A stretch of 64,000 nt of DNA from Actinospineispora spinosispora DSM 44797 (GCF_000429025.1 NZ_KE386833.1:200582-264581); one strand, 5' to 3'; positions 8,076 through 17,810 are shown, counted from the first letter of the stretch. Notes: a model not told the origin generated them from the sequence alone. Numbers and translations are program-made.

Positions 8076-8617
8076 GACACGAACTCCACGGCCGACGTCA
8101 GCCAGCGCCCGTCCTGGTGGACCAGCGACAGCTTCAGCCGGTAGTCCCGCGCTTGCGGGGTGGGGGCCTTCGCGGTGGTCACCTCGGCGCGCACGGCCGC
8201 CAGCACCGTCGCGGTGGAGCCGTCGTAGCTCTGCACCCCCGAGGACCGCACCGTCCCGGCCATCGCGATCTTCTCCTCACCGAGGGTGGCGAGGAACGCG
8301 GCGCGGTCGCCGGCGAAGCCCTTGGCGAACTCGGCGGTGGTGAGTGCCTCCAACCGTCGCACGTCGGACTCGGCCGAGTCGTGGTCGAACGTGGTCAGGT
8401 ACACGGCCATCTGGCCACCCGCCGCCAGCGCACTCGTTCTGCCGTGCTCGGTCAACAGTCCGCGCACGGCGGCGGTGCCGAACATCCCGCACACCACCAG
8501 CACCGCGAGCGCCAGCACACCGAGCAGCACCGGGGCCGGGTGGAACCGACGCGCGCCTGCCGGTCGCGCCGGTGTCTCGGTCACGGGTTCAGCGGCCCGG
8601 TCAGCAAGGACTGCCAC
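8072..8617 (-). CDS. Mce-associated membrane protein
   Basis: A 181-residue Mas-type protein with one membrane helix (about residues 28-50: APVLLGVLALAVLVVCGMFG) and an external domain with TTFDHDSAESDVRRLEALTT and ending VHQDGRWLTSAVEFVS. It starts at GTG 8617 behind AAAGGAG and overlaps the end of mceF by 37 bp in another frame, an unusually long overlap that indicates tight coupling. It resembles its downstream neighbour in layout, and the two may have arisen by duplication. The role is inferred to be accessory to the Mce complex. Confidence 0.78.
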   Translation of the reverse strand: MAVLADRAAEPVTETPARPAGARRFHPAPVLLGVLALAVLVVCGMFGTAAVRGLLTEHGRTSALAAGGQMAVYLTTFDHDSAESDVRRLEALTTAEFAKGFAGDRAAFLATLGEEKIAMAGTVRSSGVQSYDGSTATVLAAVRAEVTTAKAPTPQARDYRLKLSLVHQDGRWLTSAVEFVS

Positions 8618-9936
8618 GGGGTCTCCTTTCCTGGGGCGCCGGTGCCGCCCAGCGCCGCGAGCGGGTCGTCCCGGTTCGAGCCGGAGACGGCGGGCGGGCT
8701 GAGCGGGCCGCTCTGCGGCAATCGGCCGGTGGCCAGCGGGTTCTCCGGCGCGAACGGGGTGCCGTCACCGGTGGTCTCGTCCGGTGCGCGGCCGAGGCAT
8801 TCCTGCGCGGTTGCCGCGCGCACGCCCACCTTGCCCTCCAGACAGGGGATGTTGCGCGCACCGCGCACCACGCGCGGGTCGTTGTGCGGAACCTTGCAGT
8901 AGGTGTTGGGCACCGGGTCCTTGTCGGTCAGGTCGTTGCCGTTTCGCTCCGCCGTCGACTGGAACCCCTGGGTGCAACCGGGGTACACGTTGAGCTGCAG
9001 GCCGGCGTGCCCGCCCCGGTTCGGTCCGTCGGTGATGATCTGTTCCCAGGCCAGCGCGATCGGGTAGTCGGTGAACACCTGCTCCAGCGCGGGCCGGTAC
9101 ACACCGAGCAGCCCGCCTACCGTGCGCAGGTTCCCGGCCAGTACCGAGGTGCCCTGGTAGTTGTCGTTCAGGAAGCCGGCCACCGACCCGGCCGCGTCGC
9201 GCAGCGCGGGCACTCCGTGGCGCAGGTGTCCGTCCTGGTCGGCGAGCACACCCGTGAAGTGGGCCAGCCGGGAGAACGAGGCTCGCACGCTGTCACCCGC
9301 CACGTTCTGCGTGTCCAACAGCGGGCCGACCGTGGTGATCAGCTGCGCGGTCTGTGGGTAGTTGCGGTCCGCCTCGTCCACCAGGTCCACTCCGCCGCGG
9401 GTCAGGGTTCGCAGGTCCGGACCGAGGTTCTGGAAGGCCAGGTACCCCTCGTCGAGGAAGGTCTGGACGCCGTTGTCCGGCACCGAGGCGAGCAGGTCGG
9501 TCACCTTGTCCAGCACCGGCGCGATCTGCACCGGCACGCTGGTCCGGTCCATCGGGATGACCGTGCCCGGCCGCAGGTAGGGGCCGCCGGGGTGCTCGGA
9601 CACCAGGTCGACGTACTGCTCGCCGACCGCGGACTGGCTGTGCAGCTCGGCACGGGCATCGAGGGCGACCTTCACGCCCTGTTCGACCGACATGGTCACC
9701 GCGACCCCGGCGGGGGTCATCGACACTGATTTGATCTTGCCGATCTGGGCTCCACGTGCGGTCACGTTGCCGTTGGGATAGACCCCGGCTCCGTCCGCGA
9801 ACAGCGCGGTCACCTGCATCTGCCCGTAGCCGAGCACGGTGGGCAGGTGCGCGTAGCCGAACACGATGATCAGCACCGCACTGAGCGCGAGCAGGGCGAA
9901 CACCGCGAGCTGGCGGCGGATGTATGCACTGATCAT
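8581..9936 (-). CDS. mceF: Mce family protein MceF
   Basis: A 451-residue Mce subunit, sixth of six. An N-terminal signal-anchor helix (AVFALLALSAVLIIVFGYAH) is followed by the MlaD/Mce domain (about 35-115, with GVYPNGNVTARGAQIGKI) and a long helical region with Asp/Gln-rich heptads. The C-terminal tail after about residue 330 is Pro/Gly rich and contains several cysteines (YPGCTQG, TYCKVPH, NIPCLEG, QECLG). Mce subunits form the periplasm-spanning tube that carries lipid to the permease. A strong GGAGG lies before the ATG and only two bases separate it from mceE. Confidence 0.9.
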   Translation of the reverse strand: MISAYIRRQLAVFALLALSAVLIIVFGYAHLPTVLGYGQMQVTALFADGAGVYPNGNVTARGAQIGKIKSVSMTPAGVAVTMSVEQGVKVALDARAELHSQSAVGEQYVDLVSEHPGGPYLRPGTVIPMDRTSVPVQIAPVLDKVTDLLASVPDNGVQTFLDEGYLAFQNLGPDLRTLTRGGVDLVDEADRNYPQTAQLITTVGPLLDTQNVAGDSVRASFSRLAHFTGVLADQDGHLRHGVPALRDAAGSVAGFLNDNYQGTSVLAGNLRTVGGLLGVYRPALEQVFTDYPIALAWEQIITDGPNRGGHAGLQLNVYPGCTQGFQSTAERNGNDLTDKDPVPNTYCKVPHNDPRVVRGARNIPCLEGKVGVRAATAQECLGRAPDETTGDGTPFAPENPLATGRLPQSGPLSPPAVSGSNRDDPLAALGGTGAPGKETPWQSLLTGPLNP

Positions 9937-9938
9937 GA

Positions 9939-11177
9939 TCAGCCTCCGGTTCCGTGCAGACCCGGCAGCAGGCCACCGGAGCCGTCGAGCGGCGAACCCG
10001 GGCCCGCGCGATCCGGTGGGGAGCCGGTGGGCGCCGCGCCGGGCAGCGCGGGCAGCGTGGGGCCCTTCCCGGTGAGCGCGGGCGCCGGTGAGTCGTGCCC
10101 GGGCAGCAGGCGGGGGCTTTCGTCGCGCAGCTGCCTGGTGGCGTTGCCCAGCGAGCCACCCAGCGGGGTCCCGTTGAGGAACGCGGCGTCCAGCGACTCG
10201 TTGGTCAGGTCGAGGTTGACGTCGAGGTTCACCGAGTCGCCCCGCACCAGGAACGGCACCGCGTCGATCGGGAACACCACACCGGGCAGCAGCCGCAGGG
10301 CACGCGGGATGGTGCCGCGCTGCACGTCGGCGGTACGCCGCAGCGCTGGTTCGAGCTCGCTGAGTACGCCGCGCAGTTGCTTGGAACCCGTGTCCGCGAA
10401 CGGGGCGAGCGACTCCGTGGCGTTGCCGAACCGGTCGAGGACGTCGCGGATCCTCGGCTCCTCGTCGGTCACCGTGCGCAGGCCGCCCGGCAGGTCGCGC
10501 AGCGCCGTGTTGATCTCGTTCATCCGGGGCGCGAGGATCCCGGTGAGACGGTCCAGCCCCCGCATCGCCGCGATGATGTCGCCCTTCTGCTGGTCGAGGC
10601 CTCCGGTGAACGAGTCCAACCGGGTCAGCAGGCTCCGCGCGTCCTCGGCGCGGCCACCACCGAGGGCCTGGTTCAGCTCGGTCGTGATCGTCTGGAAGCT
10701 CTGCAGACCACCCCCGTTGAGCAGCAGCGACACACCAGCCAGTAGGTCCTCGGTCTCGGGGTTGGCGCGAGTACGGTCGGTGCCGATCACCGCGCCGGGA
10801 CCGAGGCGGCCGATGGCCGGTTCGTCCTTCGGCGCGGCGAGCTGGATGTGCTTCGAGCCGAGAAGACTGGTCTGCCCGAGGGACGCGGTGGCGTTCGCGG
10901 GCAGCCGCACATCCTTACCGAGCCGCACGGTGAGCATCGGCGTCCATCCGTCCAGCGAGATGCCGGTGACCGTGCCGACCGGGATGTCGTCGATCAGCAC
11001 CGGGGTGTTCGGCACCATGTTGTCCGCGTTCGCCATGCGCAGGGTCACCTGGTAGCTGCCGTCGCCGGTACCGGTGGTGCCGGGCAGCGGCAGTGAGTTG
11101 ATGCCCTTGTAGGAGGAGCAGCCGCTCGCGCACAGCAGGACGCCGGCCGAGGCCAACGCCAGCACGACCCCACGCAT
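9939..11177 (-). CDS. mceE: Mce family lipoprotein MceE
   Basis: A 412-residue Mce subunit with a lipoprotein signal: residues 1-20 end in the lipobox LCASGC, with C20 as the lipidated cysteine. Within the six-subunit operon this identifies the E position (LprK-type). The Mce domain follows at about 40-120 (NMVPNTPVLIDDIPVGTVTGI) and then the helical domain. The tail from about 345 is Pro/Gly rich. Its start codon shares one base with the mceD stop (TGATG). The lipid anchor would hold the heteromeric tube to the outer face of the membrane. Confidence 0.92.
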   Translation of the reverse strand: MRGVVLALASAGVLLCASGCSSYKGINSLPLPGTTGTGDGSYQVTLRMANADNMVPNTPVLIDDIPVGTVTGISLDGWTPMLTVRLGKDVRLPANATASLGQTSLLGSKHIQLAAPKDEPAIGRLGPGAVIGTDRTRANPETEDLLAGVSLLLNGGGLQSFQTITTELNQALGGGRAEDARSLLTRLDSFTGGLDQQKGDIIAAMRGLDRLTGILAPRMNEINTALRDLPGGLRTVTDEEPRIRDVLDRFGNATESLAPFADTGSKQLRGVLSELEPALRRTADVQRGTIPRALRLLPGVVFPIDAVPFLVRGDSVNLDVNLDLTNESLDAAFLNGTPLGGSLGNATRQLRDESPRLLPGHDSPAPALTGKGPTLPALPGAAPTGSPPDRAGPGSPLDGSGGLLPGLHGTGG

Positions 11178-12469
11178 CAGCGACCGCCCTTCTGGCCGAG
11201 CTCACCGAGCGACTCCGGACCGGGATAGGTGCGGTCGTCGCCGTTGGCGGTCGACGAGCGCGGCAGGTCGGAGTTGCTGCCGTTCGGTGAGTAGTTGGTG
11301 TCCGGCTGGCCGTCCTCGACGTTGCCGTAGCTGGGCAGGCTGCCCCGGGGCACGGCCACCGGACTGAGCCCTACCGGAGGGGACTGCATGGCCAGGTGTC
11401 GGAACACGGGGCCGAGGTACTGCACGCACATGTCCTGGCCCTTCTTCACGTCCGCGGCTGCCGCCGAGGTGATGGCCGCGCAGATCGCGTCGCCGGGACC
11501 GCCGAAACCGGCCACGTTGTTGGCCGACAGGCTCGGGTCGATGGTGCCGGTGCGCGGGTTGAAGATGTTCACGAAGTTGGTCAGCGCGTTGGGGCCGACG
11601 TGCAGCACGTTGGCGATGTTCATGCGTTGCTGCGCGAGGTTCCTGGACACCGACCCCGCGAGGTCGACGGTCCGATGGAGCTGGTCGCCGTGCCGTCCGA
11701 GGAAGTCGTCGACCTGGGTCGCCGCATCGTCGATCTTGGGTAGCAGGCTGCGTAGCTCGTCGCTGTTGTCGTCCAGGGTCGCGGAGACGTCCGCGAGGCG
11801 GTGGTCGAACTCGACGATCCGATCGTCGTAGCGGCTGAGTTGCGCGGAGAAGCCGGCCAGGTTGCGCACGGTGCCGAACAGATCGCCCCGCCCGTCCGAC
11901 AGCGTCTTCGCGGCCTTCGACAGCGAGGTCAGCATGTCGTGGAAGTTCTGCCCCTCGCCGCGACCGTTGGCGTCGATCGTGGTCAGCGCCCGGTTCAGCG
12001 CCCCCTGCTCGTTGGCCCCGTTCGGGCCCAGCGCGTCGGACAGCTGGGACAGCTGCGCCTTGAGCTCGTCGAACTCGACCGGTGATGCGGTGCGTTCCAC
12101 CGGGATCACGCCGCCCTCGGGCAGCGTCGGGCCCTCGGTGTACGGCGGGTCCAGCTGGATGAACCGGGTGGCGACCAAGGTGGGGGACAGGATCGCCGCG
12201 TTCACGTGCGCGGGCAGCGAGTACTCCCGGTCGTAGTGGAAGTCCACCCGCACCCGGTCCCCGTCCGGCGTGATCTTGTCGATGGCTCCGACCTGCATGC
12301 CGAGGACGCGGATCGCGTCGCCCGGGTACACACCCTTGGTCTCGGCGAAGTAGGCGGTGCCGTGTTTGCCGTTCCCGCCGCCGACGAGGTGGACCACCGC
12401 GGCGACGACGGCCAGCGCACCCAGCAGCGCCCAGGCGAGGCGCGGGACTCCGCGGAGCAGAGCGGACAT
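11177..12469 (-). CDS. mceD: Mce family protein MceD
   Basis: A 430-residue Mce subunit. One N-terminal helix (LAWALLGALAVVAAVVHLV) precedes the Mce domain (about 36-115: ETKGVYPGDAIRVLGMQVGA), then a long coiled region (about 130-280) and a Ser/Asn/Gly-rich tail. ICAAITSAAAADVKKGQDMC contains two cysteines that could pair. Start and stop codons overlap those of mceC and mceE by one base each, so the operon is translationally coupled. It forms part of the Mce hexamer. Confidence 0.9.
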   Translation of the reverse strand: MSALLRGVPRLAWALLGALAVVAAVVHLVGGGNGKHGTAYFAETKGVYPGDAIRVLGMQVGAIDKITPDGDRVRVDFHYDREYSLPAHVNAAILSPTLVATRFIQLDPPYTEGPTLPEGGVIPVERTASPVEFDELKAQLSQLSDALGPNGANEQGALNRALTTIDANGRGEGQNFHDMLTSLSKAAKTLSDGRGDLFGTVRNLAGFSAQLSRYDDRIVEFDHRLADVSATLDDNSDELRSLLPKIDDAATQVDDFLGRHGDQLHRTVDLAGSVSRNLAQQRMNIANVLHVGPNALTNFVNIFNPRTGTIDPSLSANNVAGFGGPGDAICAAITSAAAADVKKGQDMCVQYLGPVFRHLAMQSPPVGLSPVAVPRGSLPSYGNVEDGQPDTNYSPNGSNSDLPRSSTANGDDRTYPGPESLGELGQKGGR

Positions 12470-13650
12470 CAGTTGCCTCCCATCAAAGGCAGCAGCGCAC
12501 TGCCGGGCTCCGAGCCGTACTGGTTTCCGGGTGGGGCGTCCTTGCGCTGCGGCAGCGGCTCGTCCGCACCGGACCCACTGGGCGGCGCGGCCAGCGGAGC
12601 CGGCACGTTCCCCAAGCCGCCGGGCAGGCCCGGCCCGCTGGGGACCCGGGGCGCCTGCGGGTTGTTCACCTGGCGCAGCAGGTCGGTGTAGTTGACGATG
12701 TCGCCGCCGGTGTGCAGCCCGACCTCGACGACGAACGACGGGCCGCTGGAGATGCCCTCACCGAGCCCGCCGACGAAGGAGGACACGCGCTTGAGCGCCA
12801 GCGAGATGTTGGCGTTGTTGCGCTGCACGATGCCCAGCACGTCGTTCAGCTCGTCGAGAACCCCGCCGATCTGCTCGTTGTTCTCCTTGGCGAAACCGCG
12901 AGCCTGCTCGGCGACGTAGTTGAGGTTGCGGAACAGCTCATTGAGCACCCGTTGACGCTGCTGGAGCTCGCCGAGCAGGCTGTTGCCGTCCACCAGCAGG
13001 GACTGGAACTGCGCGGTGCGGTCGTCGAGCTCCCCGCTGACCGCGTTGGCGTGGCTCAGCAGCTCGAGCACCGCCTGATCCCGGGAGCTGATCGTGTCGG
13101 AAAGGGCACGGACGTTCACCAAGGTCTTGTGCACATCGTCCGGGGTGTCGGCGAAGGCGTCGCTGAACGCGTTGAGTGCGGCCTCGATCTTCGGCTTGTC
13201 GAAGTCCTGAGTCTGTCGGGTCAGGCGCTCCAGGCTCGCTGTGACGTTGTACGGCGTGCTCGTACGGGCGAGCGGGATGGTGTCCCCGGAGCGCATCGGC
13301 GGGCCGTCGCCCGGGGTCAGCCCGAGGTAGCGTTTACCCAGCAGGGTGCCGGTCTTGATCGCCGCTGTGCTGGTGGCGCCCAGCCTGACCTGCTTGGCGG
13401 TGAACGTCACCTCCACCTTGTCGCCCTTGAGCGTCATGTCGGTGACCTTCCCGACCGGCGTGCCGGCGACCCAGACCTGGTCGGTGACCGTCATACCTCC
13501 GGCGTCGGAGAACTCGGCGCGGTACGAAGGGCCCGCCACCAGCGGCAGGCTCGGCACGATGAACGCCAGCAGCAGCGCGCCCGCGACGGCGGCGAGGCCG
13601 GCGGTCGCCGTGCTGAGCGGGTTGAACTCCCGGAATCTGGGCATTCTCAC
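12469..13650 (-). CDS. mceC: Mce family protein MceC
   Basis: A 393-residue Mce subunit: N-terminal helix (TAGLAAVAGALLLAFIVPSL), Mce domain at about 40-120 (GGMTVTDQVWVAGTPVGKV and GTLLGKRYLGL), a long helical domain and a Pro-rich tail from about 335. The GTG at 13650 overlaps the mceB stop as GTGA; an in-frame ATG two codons later (13644) is a possible alternative. The product would be one subunit of the Mce hexamer that forms a hydrophobic channel across the cell envelope. Confidence 0.9.
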   Translation of the reverse strand: MRMPRFREFNPLSTATAGLAAVAGALLLAFIVPSLPLVAGPSYRAEFSDAGGMTVTDQVWVAGTPVGKVTDMTLKGDKVEVTFTAKQVRLGATSTAAIKTGTLLGKRYLGLTPGDGPPMRSGDTIPLARTSTPYNVTASLERLTRQTQDFDKPKIEAALNAFSDAFADTPDDVHKTLVNVRALSDTISSRDQAVLELLSHANAVSGELDDRTAQFQSLLVDGNSLLGELQQRQRVLNELFRNLNYVAEQARGFAKENNEQIGGVLDELNDVLGIVQRNNANISLALKRVSSFVGGLGEGISSGPSFVVEVGLHTGGDIVNYTDLLRQVNNPQAPRVPSGPGLPGGLGNVPAPLAAPPSGSGADEPLPQRKDAPPGNQYGSEPGSALLPLMGGN

Positions 13651-14849
13651 TTGTCGTGCACCCCCGGCTGCGGGTTCGTGTCGTGCGGCTGCACGTAACC
13701 GATGTGCGGCGCGGAGGACGCGACCGCCTGACCGTCGTAGCGCTCCGGCGGCAGCTCAGGGCCGTGCACGTTCGTCGGCTCCTCGCCCTGCAGCGGCGCC
13801 ACGTTGTCCCGGCTGCACCGGGGGCTGTTGTCGCTGGGGCCGAACCACGGTGAGTAGTAGGGCTTGCCGTCCGGCCCGCTCAGTCGCAGTCGCAGCTGGC
13901 AGACGTTCACGTTGTACGCGGCGCCGCCGCTGGTCAGCCTGCCCAGGCGCAGGTACATGCCGGGCAGCAGACCGAGCACCCGGTCCAGCTCGCCGCCGTA
14001 GTCGTTGACGGCCTGGGACGCGCGGCCGAGCTGGGTCAGGGTGTCGTGCCCGGAGCGCAGCGCGGCGGCGACGTCACCGACCTGGTCCGCGAGATGCGCG
14101 GTCCTGTCCAGCCCGGTCACCAGCTCCTGGCGGTGGTCGTTGAGCTTGCTGACCAGCTGTTGCGCCGCGAGGAGCGTGTCCGACAGCTGGGCCGAGTGCG
14201 CGTCCAGGTTCCCCACGACGGTGTTCAGGTTGCCGATCACGCTGCCGATCAGCTTGTCCTGCGCGGCCAGCGAGCCGGTGAAGGACGCGGCGTGGGCGAA
14301 GACCGACTCGATGGTGCCGCCCTGGCCCTGCAGGACGCTCACCAGCTCACCGGACAGCTGGTTGACCTGCGCGGGTTGCAGGCCCTGGAACAGCGGGTCG
14401 AACCCGTTGAGCAGCTGGTCGATGTCCAGCGCGGGCCTGGTCCGGTTCACCGGGATGGTCGCGTCGTCGGGCAGTGGCGGCGCGCCCGGTGCGCCGGGGC
14501 TCAGGTCCAGGTACTGGTCACCGGTCAGGTTCTTCCAGCGCACCCGCGCCAGCGTCGTGGTGGTCAGCGGCACGGTGGCGTCGATGGTGAAATGCACCCG
14601 CGCCTGGCTGTTGTCGTACAGCTCCACATCGTCGATCCGGCCGACCGCGACACCGTTGGCGGTCACGGTGGATGCCGGGCGGATGCCCGAGGCGCTCTGC
14701 AGGATCGCCGAGTAGCTCTTCTGCCGGTCGAACCGGATCTGGCCGAACTGCACCCACAGCACCGCCAGGATCAGGGTGCCGAGCACCGCGAAGGCGACGG
14801 TCTTGATCAGCGGCGCGGTCACCGCCAGTGCGTTGTCCCTTCTGGCCAT
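13647..14849 (-). CDS. mceB: Mce family protein MceB
   Basis: A 400-residue Mce subunit with an N-terminal helix (TVAFAVLGTLILAVLWVQFG), Mce domain at about 40-120 (ASGIRPASTVTANGVAVGRI) and a helical domain. The C-terminal region contains the conserved-type segment YNVNVCQLRLRLSGPDGKP followed by a charged tail. It shares one base with the mceA stop (TGATG) and four with the mceC start. The role is as for its paralogues in the importer. Confidence 0.9.
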   Translation of the reverse strand: MARRDNALAVTAPLIKTVAFAVLGTLILAVLWVQFGQIRFDRQKSYSAILQSASGIRPASTVTANGVAVGRIDDVELYDNSQARVHFTIDATVPLTTTTLARVRWKNLTGDQYLDLSPGAPGAPPLPDDATIPVNRTRPALDIDQLLNGFDPLFQGLQPAQVNQLSGELVSVLQGQGGTIESVFAHAASFTGSLAAQDKLIGSVIGNLNTVVGNLDAHSAQLSDTLLAAQQLVSKLNDHRQELVTGLDRTAHLADQVGDVAAALRSGHDTLTQLGRASQAVNDYGGELDRVLGLLPGMYLRLGRLTSGGAAYNVNVCQLRLRLSGPDGKPYYSPWFGPSDNSPRCSRDNVAPLQGEEPTNVHGPELPPERYDGQAVASSAPHIGYVQPHDTNPQPGVHDK

Positions 14850-16087
14850 CAGCGGCTACCCCCGCTCGGGGACTTCGACATGGACGCCAACGGTGGCAGC
14901 GCGTCCGGACCGAACATGGTGACCACGGCGGGCTGACGCGGGATTCGGGGCGAGTTGTCCGGTCTCGGCTGACGCAGGCTGGCCGGGCCCGAGGTGTAGT
15001 CGATCTTGCGGGCCTCGTCCGGCCGCACCGAGGGCAGACCACGGCAATTGGGTCCGCGCTGTGGACCGGGCCCTACGGTGGGCAGGTCGTCCGGATACCG
15101 GTAGGGGCTGGTGCCGGGTACCGGCTTGGCCTCGAAGCCCGCGCCGCTCTCGGTGAACACGTGCGTGTTCAGGCCGTCGTAGCTGCGCGCCGCGCCGTCA
15201 AGGAAACAGGTGAGCGCGGGCGAGTACTCCTGGAGAAGGCTGGTGGTCGGGCGCAGCGAGCTGAGCATGTCGGTGAGCGGGTCGCCGTTGTGCCCGAAGA
15301 AGGAGTCGAGCTGTGAGCCGACGCGCTGACCGGCCCGCAGCAGCCCAGGCAGGTCCGTTCGGGGATCGACGAGGGTGGCCGACGTGGTTCCGGCGTTGCG
15401 CAGCAGCGTGACGATGTCCGGGGCGGCGTCCGCGTAGACGTCGGCGAACCCGGCGGTGACCGCGAAGTCGCGGCGCAGCGCGGGCAGGTCATGGTTGAGC
15501 TTGCCCAGGTAGCCGTCGGCGGTGGTGATGGTCGCGCCGAGCGAGTCGCCGTTGCCGCGCAGCGCCTCGGCGAACGCACCGAGGGTGGCGTTCAGCTTCG
15601 CCGGCCGCACCTCGGTCAGCACTCTCATCAGCTCCTGGAAGGTGTCGTTGACCTCGCCCGATACGTGCCGGGCGACAAGCACCGCGCCTGGTCGCAGGCG
15701 GTCGGTGACCGGGTTCGCCGGGTACTGCAGCTGCACCGTCTTGTTGCCGAACACGGTGAGCTGGTCGAGGTCGGTGGTGACGTTCGCCGGTAGCTGCTTC
15801 GCCAGGGTCGGGTCCAGTGCCAATCCCAACGTGACACCCCGGCCGTCCGGGTTCAGCGCAACGGTCTCGACCCGTCCCAGGTCGACGCCGCGAATCTTCA
15901 CCCGGTTGCCCGGGTGCATCTGCAGGCCGGCCCTGCCGGCCTGCAGCGTCACCGGGATCGAGGAGGTGAAGGCCTTGTCGTACGCGGCGACGGCCACGGT
16001 CGCGGCCACCAGGACGAGCCCGATGAGAGCGACGCCGTACACCTGGTACCGGGTCCGTGACCAGCTGCTCTCCTGGTCGGCGTTCAT
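14849..16087 (-). CDS. mceA: Mce family protein MceA
   Basis: A 412-residue Mce subunit and the first of the six. The ATG at 16087 overlaps the permease stop as ATGA and gives MNADQESSWSRTRYQVYGV, leading into the membrane helix (VALIGLVLVAATVAVAAYD). The Mce domain spans about 45-120 (GLQMHPGNRVKIRGVDLGRV and DQLTVFGNKTVQL). The helical domain and a tail with CRGLPSVRPDEARKIDYTSG follow. The frame stays open far upstream only because it runs antisense-free through the permease gene in another frame; that part is not coding. Confidence 0.92.
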   Translation of the reverse strand: MNADQESSWSRTRYQVYGVALIGLVLVAATVAVAAYDKAFTSSIPVTLQAGRAGLQMHPGNRVKIRGVDLGRVETVALNPDGRGVTLGLALDPTLAKQLPANVTTDLDQLTVFGNKTVQLQYPANPVTDRLRPGAVLVARHVSGEVNDTFQELMRVLTEVRPAKLNATLGAFAEALRGNGDSLGATITTADGYLGKLNHDLPALRRDFAVTAGFADVYADAAPDIVTLLRNAGTTSATLVDPRTDLPGLLRAGQRVGSQLDSFFGHNGDPLTDMLSSLRPTTSLLQEYSPALTCFLDGAARSYDGLNTHVFTESGAGFEAKPVPGTSPYRYPDDLPTVGPGPQRGPNCRGLPSVRPDEARKIDYTSGPASLRQPRPDNSPRIPRQPAVVTMFGPDALPPLASMSKSPSGGSR

Positions 16088-16935
16088 CCCGAGATCCGCA
16101 GCGTGTCCGAGGCGCCGTACAGCGCGGTGGCGATGAGCAGGCACACGGTCATCACGGCGACGAACGAGGCGCGTACCGCCTTGCCGACCGCTTCGCCGAC
16201 CCCGACCGGGCCACCGCTGGCGGTGTAGCCGTAGTAGGTGTGGATCAGGATGACGACCACGGCGATACCGACCGCCTGGGCCACCGCGTACAGGATGTCC
16301 GCCGGCTGGAGGAACGTGTCGAAGTAGTGCTCGTAGACCCCGCTGGACAGCCCGAAGAACTGCACCAATGACAGCTTCCAGGAGACCCAGCCACCGACCA
16401 GCGCCATCGCGTAGATCGGCACGATGGTGATCATCCCGGCGGCGACGCGGGTGCTGACCAGATAGGGCAGCGACCGGACGCTCATCACCTCGAGCGCGTC
16501 GATCTCCTCGCTGATCCGCATCGCGCCCAGCTGGGCGGTGAAGCCGGTTCCGACCGTCGCGGCCAGCGCGGTGCCCGCCACGATCGGGGTGAGCAGTCGG
16601 GGCACGATGATCGCTCCACTGAACCCCGCGAGTGCCTCCAGGTTGAGGTCCGCGAGGCCGTAGTAGACCTGCACCCCACCGTTGAGTCCGGCGAAGAACG
16701 TGATGAACAGGGTGATCACCGACGAGCCGCCGATGACGGCGAGCGAGCCCTCGCTCATGCCGACCTCGGCGACCAGCCGAACCTGTTCGCGCTTGTAGTT
16801 CTTGACCGACTTCGGGATCCAGGCGATGGCCTCGCTGTAGAAGGCGGCGTGCTTGCCCAGGTCGCCCAGAGCGCGCCACGGGCCGCCGAGCGCGCGTAAT
16901 GCGCTCGGGCGCGGGGAGCCCACTCCTGGTGGCAT
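16084..16935 (-). CDS. yrbEB: YrbE-type Mce permease B (MlaE family)
   Basis: A 283-residue permease of the MlaE family, the second of the two membrane subunits that sit with MceG beneath the Mce tube. Five or so hydrophobic helices begin at about residue 65. The family landmark EEIDALEVMSVRSLPYLVSTR, a cytoplasmic coupling loop, is at about 142-162. It starts at ATG 16935 behind an AAAGGA ribosome site, 47 bp after yrbEA, and overlaps mceA by four bases. With yrbEA it forms the membrane channel. Confidence 0.93.
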   Translation of the reverse strand: MPPGVGSPRPSALRALGGPWRALGDLGKHAAFYSEAIAWIPKSVKNYKREQVRLVAEVGMSEGSLAVIGGSSVITLFITFFAGLNGGVQVYYGLADLNLEALAGFSGAIIVPRLLTPIVAGTALAATVGTGFTAQLGAMRISEEIDALEVMSVRSLPYLVSTRVAAGMITIVPIYAMALVGGWVSWKLSLVQFFGLSSGVYEHYFDTFLQPADILYAVAQAVGIAVVVILIHTYYGYTASGGPVGVGEAVGKAVRASFVAVMTVCLLIATALYGASDTLRISG

Positions 16936-16982
16936 GGAGCTGTCCTTTCGAGGGAAATCGGTGATGGCCGGGCCGTGACCGG

Positions 16983-17810
16983 CTAGTGGCTGACCAGGCC
17001 CAGCGAGTACTGGAGCTGGGTGAACAGCGTGTTGACCGGGAACAACGCGATGAAGACGTAGACGACGGTCTCGTTCACCGCCTGGCCGACGCCCTTGGCG
17101 CCGCCGCTGGCCCGAAGGCCCCGGTAGGCGCCGATCATGGCGCCGAGCGCGCCGTAGATGGCGGCGCGCACCGTCGCGGACACGATGTTGTCGTTACCGG
17201 TGAGGGTGTTCATGGTGTCGATGAAGACACCGGGGCTGGCGCCCTGCAGGAACACCGAGTAGAAGAAGCCGCCGCCGATCCCGATCAGGATGAGCAGCGC
17301 GTTCAGGAAGATTGCCATCGTTGCGGCGGCCAGCACCCGGGGGACCACGAGGCGTTGCACGGGGTCGATGCCCAGCACCTCCATCGCATCGAGCTCCTCG
17401 CGGATACGCCGGGCGCCGAGGTCCGCGCAGATGGACGTGGCCACCGCTCCGGCGATGATGAACGTGGTGGCCACCGGACCGATCTGGCTGACCGTGGCGA
17501 ACGCCGAGCCCGCGCCGGCGAGATCGATCGCGCCGAGTTCGGTGAGCACCTGGTTGAACTGGAAGGTCACCAGTGCCACGAACGGGATACCGAGCAGGAT
17601 GGTCGGCCCGATCGCCACGCTGGCGACGAACCAGCACTGCTGGATGTACTCCCGCCACTGGAAGGGTGGCCGGAACATCGCGACGACGGTGTCCGCCGCG
17701 GTGGCGAGGAACCCGCCGACGGGCGCCGCGGCTCGTTCCAGGGTCGTCGGGACGTGACCCGGGAACGGCGTCGCTTCGGCGGGTGTCTCGGTGCGTGTCT
17801 CGGGGACCAT
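16983..17810 (-). CDS. yrbEA: YrbE-type Mce permease A (MlaE family)
   Basis: A 275-residue MlaE-family permease and first gene of the mce operon. The coupling-loop motif REELDAMEVLGIDPVQRLVV lies in the centre, with helices on either side and a C-terminal segment NETVVYVFIALFPVNTLFTQ. Three in-frame ATGs exist (17840, 17822, 17810); 17810 has GGAGG seven bases upstream and is preferred. All eleven genes from here to mceG run the same way with gaps of at most 47 bp, so they form one operon that would import a lipid or sterol-like compound. The substrate cannot be read from the sequence. Confidence 0.93.
   Translation of the reverse strand: MVPETRTETPAEATPFPGHVPTTLERAAAPVGGFLATAADTVVAMFRPPFQWREYIQQCWFVASVAIGPTILLGIPFVALVTFQFNQVLTELGAIDLAGAGSAFATVSQIGPVATTFIIAGAVATSICADLGARRIREELDAMEVLGIDPVQRLVVPRVLAAATMAIFLNALLILIGIGGGFFYSVFLQGASPGVFIDTMNTLTGNDNIVSATVRAAIYGALGAMIGAYRGLRASGGAKGVGQAVNETVVYVFIALFPVNTLFTQLQYSLGLVSH

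Noticed and set aside
14849..16879. An apparent 676-residue protein fusing MceA to an N-terminal extension
   Set aside because: The first 264 residues are the yrbEB gene read in another frame; MceA starts at the ATGA overlap at 16087.
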